Shown here: piece after piece, positions 1-10,404 of the stretch
Position numbering within the stretch: position 1 is the stretch's first letter
Layout of the letters: each line of letters begins with the position of its first letter
DNA from: Caenorhabditis remanei
Taxonomy: Eukaryota; Nematoda; Chromadorea; Rhabditida; Rhabditidae
NCBI RefSeq assembly: GCF_010183535.1
Contig: NC_071333.1
Span: 8,306,587 to 8,370,586, forward strand
Length of the DNA stretch: 64,000 bases
Direction: 5' to 3'
Notes under the pieces: generated by a model
Told to the model about the DNA's origin: nothing
Database searches by the model: none
The model's input: the letters and a program-made list of their open reading frames with translations, nothing else
Made by a program: the position numbers and the translations under genes

Positions 1-2
1 CT

Positions 3-1656
3 TACAACTCTGTCGAAGGTACGGATAATGTTTTGAAGGGACTTAACACAAACGATCTACTGAATATAGTGTCTAATACGCCGAAATGTGATGCAACCAA
101 TCGAATCGAGCAGGTTTGTATAGTTTGACTGCTGTTGTCCATCATAATTTGTTCTCTGTTATAGTTTTGGCTTCGCTCGACGACTGGTCTTATACCGTAT
201 TATGTCAATGTTATCAGTGCGACCGTTTTCAAAAATATGACATTAGTCTGTCTAGTAGAATCATCAGAGAACACGTTAATAAGATATTTGTATTTGTTTT
301 CAAAACAATTGGACCAGTTGAGAATCAGTCAAGATCTTAATAAGTAAGGATATTTAACTTGAAACAGCACAACTTGTAATTCAAAGTTTCAGAGATTTAA
401 AAGAAGTCCGCAAAACAATCAATGACATACATATCTTACTTCTTAATAGAAAACCACTTCCTGACACTTATTGTGCTGCCTTCATGAGAAATCCGATGAG
501 AGCTTCATCATTTTTCAAGGTAAGTTGACGACTGATTACAAAGAGAAAAGAGGAGAGGTCACTAATGATAACATAAAATGATGTCATTGGATCGAAAAGA
601 AATTTTCTAAAAGGGTATCAGAAAATGACCGGAAGAGGAGTGTTTCTCACAAAATGTATAAAAAAAAGAAAGACCAAACAGAAAATATGAAAATGGAAGT
701 CAATAAACAGCGTCAGAGGTTTAATAAATTATAACATAAGAGTTTCAGTCAATATGGAATCAAATAGAATCAGAAGTTCTTCACATCAATCGAGACTCTG
801 TAACTCCTAAACCAAGGTCTGAGTCTAGGTTTTCGATAAGCTCCTGGAGAAGTGCCCTTTCTGCAATGTCAATGAACTCCTCAGTTTTCACAAGAATCAC
901 TATGAATGAGCAGGTGAGATTGAAACTATTAAAATGAGCCAGATATCAACTGTATTTTAGAGCATGACTCAGAAAATGGACATCCTGCTGTCATATGGAA
1001 AGAAGCAGATCAACTCTTTGATACAAGAGCTATGCTCAATAAGTATTGTGAATGCTCGGATATCAACACTTCCTTTGTTTAATCAGTGCTTAGAAAAAAC
1101 AGTGAAACCAAATACTGTTAAAACCGTAGAATCATTAGACATAGGTACGACAGAATTAACAAGTATAATTGTACATTGAAAGTTCAGGTACAAGAGACCA
1201 AGAAGACAAGTTATCCAAATTTCTCAAACCTTCGGAATTTTTCCTAGAGATGTACGCATACAGAATTCAATTCGATGATGTGCAGACCGAAATCACGTAC
1301 ATTTCCGGTGAATAAATAATATGTATACAATTATCAAAGGTTTATTTCAGAAGAATACAAAACCGATGTCAACTGGATAAGACAACTAAAAAGTGCAAAT
1401 CGGTTCAGTTGTGATTACATTGGAAACTCGGGAGAGAAATATATGATCTACCATGTAATATAAACACTACAATATAGCTAATACTGAATTTTATGATTTT
1501 CAGTTCGCCCATCCACCCGCCAACCACAAAGGATTATCTCCTGAAGGTCGATCCAGTATCAAAATGACAGCAGTATTCCCTGAGTTTATGAACAAGAATT
1601 TGGCTGATAAACAAGCGATGAAATTATTAGAATGCGTTTTAAAGTATTTGAAATAA
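3..1656 (+). CDS. 3' part of an unrecognised protein-coding gene
   Basis: This gene enters at the left edge, so its start is missing. Exons can be chained in phase: 3-113, 165-343, 393-519, 749-913, 961 to about 1041, about 1187 to 1310, about 1351-1455, and about 1503-1656 ending at TAA. Every join has a GT donor and an AG acceptor and keeps one open frame. The product is hydrophilic and mixed in charge, with no signal peptide or membrane segment in the visible part. The last exon ends with the residues KMTAVFPEFMNKNLADKQAM followed by a short amphipathic tail. I do not recognise the family and assign no function. The exon near 961-1041 is the least certain, because its donor (GTATTG) is weak and the longer reading stays open to a stop near 1179. 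Confidence 0.7.
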
Positions 1657-1726
1657 AGTAAACTTGGACAGATATTGAATCTTCACAAACAAGTTCAAAT
1701 AAGTTTTCAAAAGCGAAACACGTAGT

Positions 1727-4585
1727 TCAGATCGACAGAAAAAGATTCTCAGCCGGTATGTAATCTGATTTATCCGCTTCTTTGACAGGTGCAAGAGGAT
1801 CGCCTGTTGGTGGGATTCCTTCTTTTATCAGTTCTGTTTTGATATCTTGTAATTTCTGTAAATTCAGGGATAAAAAATAAACAAAGCATCGGAGTTACAT
1901 TTTCATTCATAAATTTTGCAATCATTTCCAGTTTCGCTTCACATTCCTTGATGCTAATACGACGTCTTCTTTCCACCTTCAGACAATCCGCAATGATTTC
2001 ATAACTCAAAAAACAAATGTTACAATGCGATTAGTTCTATTGAAAACTTACATCACGTTTGGACAGTTCTGCGGTTGATGTGGAGGCCATTTTTTCTGTG
2101 GTTCCATAGGTTTTGTGAACTGAAACATTTCCAACAAAAGAAGTCCAAAGCAATACACTTCTGACTGTAATGAAAACATTCAAACATTTTACAGCTATAG
2201 TTCAACTAACCGAATAGTAATAAGCTCCTCCATCACATTCAATGGGGTACATCTTTGGAACGTCACCAGTTTGTATTGTGAAAAACCTATATAGCTTTGT
2301 GGCAACACTGACTTTCCTTGTTTCTCCCTTTTCCGCTCTTTCAAAATCAGTGAGTTTGCATAACAAATGGTCCGTTATGAGCACATTTCTCATTGCAACA
2401 TCTCGATGAGTGATCTATAAAAGTACAATGATTCAAAACAATTGATAGTCTTTGTATTCTCCAAAGACAATGCTTACATTTTGCTCTCGCAAATACTTCA
2501 AAGCTCTTGCTACTTGCCATCCAATAGAAACCATGTCAAACAGAGTCAGTTCCTTTTTTGATTCGTCCTGGAAAGCATTTTTTCTCTATTTAAGTTAAAA
2601 TAATGCAGGCTTACATTACTATGAAATGTATCACCGGCCCGTGACACTGGATAGAATTGTTTGATATACTGCTCAAGACAAGTATTCTGATAATATGGAA
2701 GTAACAAATGCTCAACAGGTTTTTTGAAGAATCCGCTGCAAATACATATTTTTTCAATTATATATATATTTATTGGGACTAAAGGAAGATATTTTGATGT
2801 TTTGCTTTAGTGAAAACTTACTTTTTCGTGTTCAATTTTGTGTATCCATAAGGTTTCACTACATTTGCATGACACAGATTTTTCAAAATTTCAAATTCTT
2901 TTCGACACTGCATCTTATTTTTGGAATCTGGAATCTCAATAGCTTTAACATAAATCCGTATGCAGAAAATTACATTTGATAACTATGTTTTTCTCGGACG
3001 GAATATGTTTGGCGATATAAATTTTTGACGAGTTTCCACCTATCAGTAATTTTTTCTGAAAAAGTTCAATTTGAATATTGAAAACAGAAAAACTAGCTTA
3101 CTTCTGACAACAAGAAATCCGTATTGCTATATTTTGACTTATTGTGTTTATATTTTGAAGTAGGTGAACGGTTTTTATTGTTATTTAGTTGGCCGATTCT
3201 GTTAATAATCCATACAAGAATCACTCCAGTCATTCCAAACCCTAATAATCCCAGCACGCATTCGGTCACCTGAAAAAATGTAGAAATACTTGAAATCAGA
3301 AAAAAATATATACCGGTAGATTTTCTTTTTGATAAAAAGCCATAGCTTCGATTTCTTCATTTTTCAGAAACACACAATAATAGTCATGCGGGTTTGAGGA
3401 TCGGTCCACATTGACGAATGTGCCAAATATCGCCTTTGTTTCCGAAATTTCACGAAACACCAACTGAAGGAAAACAGTAAATTAGATTATGTCACAAATG
3501 AAACTCTCACTTTTCGGCAGTTTGATTGATTGTTGCATCCCAGAATCACCGTCACGTTTTCGAGTTCTGATGGGTTTTCGATGATGCAGTTTATTGACAT
3601 TGTCGTTGAGTACAATTGCTGTATTTATGTTTTATATGCATGACACATTTATTTGAGTAGCTCACCACATCCATTCTGAACCTTCCATTAACCGTTGTTA
3701 AATCAGGATAATCAAAGCTAACTCTCTCGTCCTGGAACTCACACTGGTAGAACTGCTTGTCGGAATATTCGTTTTTGTTGAGAAAAAAACCGTGTCTGAA
3801 CTTTTATAGTAATTCAAGATACTTCGCAGTGAAGGTCTTACAAAGGATCATAAGGAAGATCAACCAGACGTTCGTTGGCTTTCAATTTCACACTATTTGT
3901 ATAAAACCCTCCAATGCATTGTAACTGAAACACGGTGCTGTTGTAATTTACAAAACTTGCTTTCTTGAAAAATTTGTTGCCATCTGAAATAACAATTCCC
4001 TTGAAAAGAATATTTAATGAACTGAGTACTTTGAACAAAAATACGGAAACTGAAGACTTCGTTCGACGATCGTACGCAACTCAAAAAGTCGTGGTTTGTC
4101 TGAAATCAAACAAATTATAAGACTTGGTTAATCCGCGTGCCTGAATCAAGGTTCGTATATCTCTTGAATCTGTGGTAAGACTTGTTGATGGTCGACCATT
4201 TTTGTATAAGACGCATTTGATATCTTGAAATGAATTCATGATGAAACAATACCGAAATTTCGAAAACTCACTTCGGTCACATGATTTGTGAAACAGCAGT
4301 TGCAGCTGCTCATTTTCTCTCATATTCAAATAGTTTTCTCCGTTCTCAGTCTTCTGAATATTAAAAAATGAATAGAAAGCTCAGAAAATTAAATCTTACG
4401 TTTAATTTTATTGGGATACCGTCTCTAATACGAATGATAATGCATTGTTGGATGGTTTGGGCCACATCAGAGGCGTTTGTGTTTGCCAATAAAGAATGAG
4501 GTAGAGTTGGTATAGACGATGTGACGACTTTGAGCAGAATTAAGAAATTAAAAAAAATCGATAGAAGAAAAGAATGTTTTGGCAT
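1727..4585 (-). CDS. receptor tyrosine-kinase-like protein, degenerate active site
   Basis: This is a type I membrane protein of about 700 residues. A hydrophobic signal peptide (MPKHSFLLSIFFNFLILL) leads an extracellular region with several Cys and N-glycosylation sites. The membrane segment (VLGLLGFGMTGVILVWII) is encoded near 3180-3260, and a cytoplasmic kinase domain follows. Kinase landmarks are a poor glycine loop (IGGNSSKIYIA), the beta-3 lysine in NIVIK, the catalytic loop HRDVAMRNV (about 2390-2415) and an MYPIEC segment in the APE position. The receptor-type signature HRDxAxRN argues for tyrosine-kinase ancestry. Two conserved positions differ: DFG reads DFE, and the subdomain IX aspartate is glutamate (SEVYCFG). 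The last exon encodes a short tail after the kinase core. C. elegans has a receptor-kinase gene on the cosmid carrying syd-2, which I believe is the orthologue. The splice join around 4090-4110 is uncertain. Confidence 0.85.
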
Positions 4586-4976
4586 TCGAAACTAGGCCAG
4601 CAAATGTTGTTAGTAAAGGAGACGGCCGGAAAATGATAAAAATTATTTGTCAAAGAAGAGCCATGATAAGGTACTAAAAATCATTATAGCGAGAGAAAAT
4701 CATGTAGCACTCGCATTCCTTTGGTTTAACAATGATGTGATTATTGGTTTATTTGTTCTCATATCTTTCCTTCCTCATTCAGTTTTCACAACGTTTTGTT
4801 ATTTGATTTCATTGTCTACTACATATGCGAATTAAATTAATGCAACTAAACTGTCTTCAAGATTTATTGATTGTGGAAAAATAAAGAAACGTTTATTTTT
4901 GAAGAGTGGACACCGTTCTTGAACACATCAACTTAATGTCTGTGTTGGGCATGTCACCTCACCGTTTGAATGTTTA
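4586..4976. other. short intergenic stretch
   Basis: No exon with supporting splice signals is visible here. It holds the upstream region of the receptor-kinase gene and the 3' end of the small gene to its right. A 62-codon open frame on the plus strand (4647-4835) has no start context or homology I recognise. Confidence 0.5.
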
Positions 4977-5637
4977 TTAGTGATTTTTTGGTTTTGTGGA
5001 GATACACTTCATTGGGACCAAAACCTTACGTTTTTCAACTGGCACTGCAGCTGGTTGTTTATTTTTGTAACTGAAAAGTGTATTTAGGCATTTTTCACTC
5101 TGAATTTCATTGAAACAGTCAGAATTCCTCCTGTTCTTCATTTCGGAAAATAACTTTGCAACTACCAAAATAGCGATTCGTTGAGAAATGCTTATATTCC
5201 GTGCTAAAACTTATTGAACCTCAAAAACTACATAGTATGATGACAGCAAATTTGAATTATTTTCTGTTTGCATTTTAAGTACTGTATCCTAAAATGTTGA
5301 CCAAATAAAAACTAGTTGGCAAATAAAAAAAAATCCCTGTTGTTTTCTGGAAAGTTCTTGACCCAGATAACATGACCTTCACATGTTTTCCCACTGACTT
5401 TGTTTTTTTGTTGTTAGGAGTGTCGTATTCATTTGAGTGACTTAACTTTTCCAGAATTGAGATTAAGAACGAGTTTTCAGCGATCACGTTCCCCGCAACC
5501 AATATTTTTTCTGCTTCTTGTCAATATCATGTCTTACTTTTTTGATAATGCACTTGATTGAGAAAATGGCAATCAACAGTAGTTGATAAAACAACCACTT
5601 TACTTTTATCTATCCGAACAATTTTCAATTTCCCCAT
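4977..5637 (-). CDS. small hypothetical gene, model uncertain
   Basis: Three exons join in phase on the minus strand. The first starts at ATG 5635-5637 (MGKLKIVRIDKSKVVVL), the second covers about 5510 down to 5283, and the third runs from about 5205 to the stop at 4977. An AATAAA motif overlaps the stop region, as expected for a nematode 3' end. The product is basic and has no domain I recognise. The weak point is the first intron: the only in-phase solution is 27 nt (5511-5537), shorter than normal nematode introns. Without it the frame carries two stops. The locus may therefore be a decaying gene, or its first exon may lie elsewhere. It sits in the roughly 1.2 kb between the divergently transcribed kinase and acyltransferase genes. 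Confidence 0.4.
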
Positions 5638-5803
5638 TTCAAAGTACACTAGCAAGAGATAACAGCAAAGGCTTTGATTATCATGCGATTAACAGGTGAC
5701 ATGTTTCCTGTGACCCCGCCCCCATTTTCTAGCTCCCACCCATCATTTCTAGGTAGAGGTTACTCATACATCTCTCATTCATTCATTTATTCATTGTGTA
5801 ACA

Positions 5804-7719
5804 ATGCTGTCTCTACAATTCATAGCCACGTTTATTTTCATTACGAGTATATTGTTAGTATTACTGAAAAAAAGTTGGGGTAAGTCGTTTTTTTCTGTCA
5901 TGAGTTTACTACGGAAGTTATTTTGATATCTCTCTTTTTCTATTTCCCAGTCTCACATCAGCTGGTTAAAAGTTTTCACACAAAAAATTTGCGCCGAAAA
6001 AAAGAAGATAGAACAAAGTACACAACGGATTGAGAATTGAGACACAAAATGATCTCACCATTTCTCAGATAGTGGTGTGATATCCAGTTTTATTTTTATT
6101 TTCAGGATGTATCCCGATGATTCTTGTGCGAGTTTTGGAAGATGTTTTGGGAAGTTTGGTGGGCTGGAAGAAGAAGGAAGAAGATTGCAAACGAGCGGAA
6201 CATAAAACATTTTTGACAGTGGATCATATTCAGAAAAGTGAGAACTATCGGAACGCTGGGTCTAAACATGATTTACCCATTACAGGTCAATACACTGGAA
6301 CGTTTGAAGCTTCATCGGAATTGATTTGTTTGGGAATCCAGTCGCTTTTGCAGGTATGTTTCAAACGTAACAGACACTTGCGAGTTATCATTAAAAAGCC
6401 ATGATAAGAGTTCAAGTTTGAATTTCTAAACGGGCAAGATTTGAAATCATCAGACGATATTTTGCAGGACGACTTGACACGACCATTCGAAATTGCGGAG
6501 GAAGAAGCATCTCTATTACACTTTCCAAAGGAGAGATTGAACTTGCCCTTTTACATTTTTGGATTCGCGTTTCGATGGGGATTTTTATTCCCTCTGAGAT
6601 CATGCTTTATGGCTTTCGCACTGGTGTTCCTGATTGCCTCGTCAGGAATATGCGTCATTGTGAACGCAAAAATGAAATACTGTAAGTATTTAATCCTATG
6701 AAAAAAATGAATAAGCGACCCTTGAACTAAGCCAATAAACAGTTTAATGGTGTACAGCATTTCCAGTTAATATTTCTTTTAACTCTTTTTTTATAGTTTG
6801 GTTTCATCTAGTGTCACCTTTTTCAGTTCGATATTGCGGTATTACCTTTGCCAAGCTATTCAACTTGTCAACCGGCCTCATTGTCAGTTTTCATGATAAA
6901 CGAAATCGTCCGCGATTCCCAGGTGAGCGTGGCAATTTGACACTTTTATGATCGCTTTCTTCCATTTTAGGAGTGGCAGTCGCAAACCATCTGAGCGCCA
7001 ACGATGTCATGACTATCTATTCGGGGTGTGAATATGATGGAGTAGGGTATACTATCACAGGACAGTCACATGGTGGTTTTGTAAAATATCTCTACAAGTA
7101 CGGCGGAAAGTTGACACCACTTCTACTGGTTGATCGGGCATGCGATAAAAATAGGAACGCATTGAAGCAAGCAATTGTTGAATATACGAAAAGTAAAAAT
7201 GAAAATTCGTATCCTGTGCTTCTGTTCCCTGAGGGATACTGTTCGAACAACAAAACTGTTCTGCAGTTCAGAAAAGCCATTTTTGATGGGCAAACAGCCA
7301 TATACCCCATTGCAGTGAAACAGAACTCAAGGTTAGTAATATTAATACTTCATTTCCTTGACTGACAATTACATTCTGTGAAAATTCAGATTTGGAGACG
7401 CTTTCTGGTCAGAGAATACCTACATACCATACCTGATCCGAACAATGACTTCTTGGTGTACAATCCTTGATGTCTATTATTTACCAGCTATGTACAAAAA
7501 AACAACAGGTAAATCAGTTGACCCAATTAGTTATTTTCATTCTGATCGTTAACATTCTCATTCTCAGAAAACGAAGAACAGTTTGCCAAACGTGTTCAAC
7601 ATGCCATTGCGGCGAAACTGTCAATGGATGCGTTGCCATTTGATGGAAAGCTAAAAAGTGAAAAGGAACGAATGAAGTACAAAGAAAAACTACGAACGTG
7701 TTTAGCAGAGAAATTATAA
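5804..7719 (+). CDS. GPAT3/4-like glycerol-3-phosphate acyltransferase (LPLAT family)
   Basis: Seven exons (5804-5879, 6106-6353, 6468-6681, 6827-6922, 6971-7331, 7390-7508, 7568-7719) give 421 residues in a continuous phase. I chose ATG 5804 because it adds a signal-anchor helix (MLSLQFIATFIFITSILLVLL) joined in frame across a GTAAGT intron; the later ATG at 6117 would lose it. A second membrane stretch follows near residues 155-185. The LPLAT motifs are present: NHLSAND (HX4D), GQSHGGF, FPEGYCSNN and AIYPIAVK, and the C-terminal FGDAFWS and LIRTMTSWC segments are typical of GPAT3/GPAT4. Members of this family acylate glycerol-3-phosphate at the ER on the way to triacylglycerol and phospholipid. 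The FPEG block has Tyr where relatives usually have Thr. C. elegans calls this family acl; I cannot say which member this is. Confidence 0.9.
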
Positions 7720-7814
7720 TTGAAAGAAACCACTGTAAAATAGCGTTTATTCGATTTGTGAATGTTGTATCTATACTGTATTTTCTGATAAACATTGCCA
7801 TTCCTTTTGAAAAG

Positions 7815-8190
7815 ATGTCGTTGTATTCCAGAAAGTTTGCATATCAGACTGTTTTGGTGATTGCAGGTACTCACTTTCCCATTTCTTTGAAAATACGATT
7901 GACAGCGTTTTCAGCAACTCTGGCTATTGTTTCTGTTGTAGCTATTTTCATAACATTTCCAATTTTCTACACCTACTTTGCAAGAATCAAGATGGAGATG
8001 ATGAACGAGATGAAATTTTGCAAAGTAGGTTATTAACGGAAAAATGAAAATGTATCTATAAATTTAGAAATCAGCGGAAAACGTGTTCAACTTTGTCAAT
8101 GAAGTAGAGTACTTCGATCCGAAGAGGGAAACTATTTTGGATATTTCGCAATGTCAGCCAAAGACAGAAAGAAGTTTTTATTTAGAGTGA
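7815..8190 (+). CDS. stand-alone nematode cuticle-collagen N-terminal domain protein
   Basis: Three exons (7815-7866, 7915-8024, 8068-8190) encode 94 residues. The protein starts like a cuticle collagen: a short N-terminus, then FAYQTVLVIAATLAIVSVVA and a second hydrophobic run. Next come YFARIKMEMMNEMKFCK and SAENVFNFVNEV, which match the Col_cuticle_N pattern in order and spacing. A normal collagen would continue to a furin site and Gly-X-Y repeats; here the frame ends about 25 residues later at TGA with no Gly-X-Y at all. The start is only 96 nt after the acyltransferase stop, an operon-like gap, and AATAAA follows at 8289-8294. It may be a membrane-anchored remnant of a collagen gene or a functional small membrane protein. 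Intron sizes of 43 and 48 nt and the clean frame argue that it is intact. Confidence 0.8.
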
Positions 8191-10404
8191 TGTTTTGGGA
8201 AGTGAATTTCAATTTTTTTCGAATACATTCAAACCAATGAAGATTGACTGAAATCCGAAGATAGAACTTTTTCCTACATTTCTTTATGAATAAATCATGT
8301 TCTTGGCACTCTCGTGAAGTTCACCAAAAGTGTACTTTTTGAGAGGTTTCCATTGAGAATTGTGAAACCTCTTATTTTCTCGTTTCCTTAGAAACACGCA
8401 TATAATTGAGATGAAAAACTCAAGAAGCGAGTTTCACTTGTCATCATCTTTTGAAAAACACCATCGACGTCAAGAATCTCTTTATCCATTTTCTTGACTT
8501 TGCTCTGCCAGAGATTGACATAAACTCCCGGACCCCCTTTTTCGTCTTCTTATTTGTAGGGATTTGGGAGATAGAGGATGCACCAAAGATAGATGTCTCA
8601 CTATGCAATAAAGCGAATCTCATGCTCCACCCCTTGCGGCGACCCTTGGACGCGCAACTTATCCGCTCTAGGACAAGAAAAAGTATATCTGTCTACCACA
8701 TGTTCTTTTTGCTTTTTTGAGAAGGGACCTCCCAATGCCAAAAATATGAAAATATCAGATATGCGACATCATTATTGTGTATTTGTAACATCTGGGGGAT
8801 TTGAAGTATGTATGATAGATTATATTTTGACAATTGCTTCACAACAATCCTTTTTTAGTTATAGAAATGATTTTTGTGACAAGTTCCTAAGCACTACAAG
8901 TGTAGTACAGCGGCAAGGCAGCTTATTTTCCAATCAAGATCTGAGAATGACATTTTTATATATTTTCTTTTTTATTCAATTTGAAAACCAAATGCATGTA
9001 ACCACTACTATTTTCACCTTTCCATTTTAATCCCCCTCTCGGATTTCATGCCGCAAAGGTCGCAGCTCACAGAGCAAGTGTCTTGGACAACAATGGAGGA
9101 TCGTCTTGCTCGTTTTCCGCCCGTTTCATCTCACATGGAATGTACTTCTGTTGCCCCCCCCTAAAGTAACAATTTTTTTTGTTCATTCGATGAGTTTTCC
9201 CGAGAGAAAATGACCCATAAAGGGTTTTCCTGTGACGTGACCTCGTTTTTGAGAAATTGAGATTTTTCAAAAAATGCAATGTCAGTTCGGAGACAGACCC
9301 CAGCCGAAGTCGGGCGGACATGAGGAAATGAGACGTACGCGTGTTACCCCATTTGACTCTTTTCTTCATCGTTTTCGTTGTCGTAATCTTTCATGTTTAT
9401 GTTCTCTACGTCTTCAGTGTTTCAATTTTAAACGAGCCCCCCCCCTTTCTAACTCTCTTTTTACCACTAGTACCCACAAGTAAAAATGAAAATGCCTTCC
9501 CAGTGATGGAGAAGTCTTTTTATTTTTGGTTATTCCCCAAGAAAGAGTCATGAAAGTATCCATGCTTTTAACTTTATTTATTATCTACATAGTGTTTATA
9601 CGAGCAAGCAGAGGTCACTCAAAAAGCTTTCTGAAAGATGGAAAGCCGATAACCTCAACGTCCTCCTCGTCTTCATTCTTTTTTCTATATGAAGGGGTTA
9701 TATCAATTTCCACCATCTCGCTTCTCGTACTTTTTGGTGTGAGGTAGTGCCGTACTCCAATTTTTAGAATAGTAGTATAAGCAGAAGTACTAGAGTATAG
9801 CTGCGCGATATTGACCTTAAAACTGTGATTTTCATAATTTCAAAGTGTTTGAGAGACCTTACGTAATGCTACACTTCTCCTATCATCTTGTTTTTGCATA
9901 AATTGCCAATCCAATGTGAAATGATCGGGTATAGTCAGGTGACGGTTAAAGAAACGGTGATTCGGTTGCCCGTTAAGCCAATTGATTTCTCTTAATTTCC
10001 ACATGAATAGTTCTCATTTCTTCTTTTTTCGTTCACGTTAGTTTTTGTTTCCTTACTTTGTGTCATTGATCGCTAGATTTGTCTCTCACATTTTAAGCTT
10101 TCATCTGTCATGCCTTCGTTTCTCCAAAAAAAGAGCAGTTCTGTCATTTTGCTTTCACTCGTTTTTTCTTGTCCTCGATTTAATTTGTTCTCTCACTTTT
10201 TTTGCAACTTCACTCACTCTAACGAACTAACACATTTATTGCATTGCCTCGTGCCCTAGTTACTTCGAGATCTTCAGAATTTTTTATGAATTTCTCCATT
10301 CTCAATTAATATTTAAGAAAGGGTCCTTCGAATCTCGTGAATTATTTAACACTGACCTCTTCCTTTCTTTCTTGACAATTACATCGTTTCTCCTTTTTAG
10401 ATAG
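8191..10404. other. 2.2 kb intergenic region
   Basis: After the AATAAA at 8289 I see no exon chain. The region is pyrimidine-rich on the plus strand near 9400-9480 and 10020-10240, with several open frames of 60-145 codons on both strands that lack splice context or recognisable protein features. It probably holds the promoter of the Cys-rich gene starting at 10405. Confidence 0.5.
10390..10404 (+). promoter_or_regulatory. probable spliced-leader acceptor
   Basis: TCCTTTTTAG ends at 10400, only four bases before the start codon at 10405. No matching upstream exon is apparent, so this looks like a trans-splice acceptor and helps fix the start of the Cys-rich gene. Confidence 0.6.

Noticed and set aside
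6441..6760. Second-frame and minus-strand open frames over the acyltransferase membrane exon
   Set aside because: They are shadows of the true exon, which continues the enzyme frame with good splice sites.
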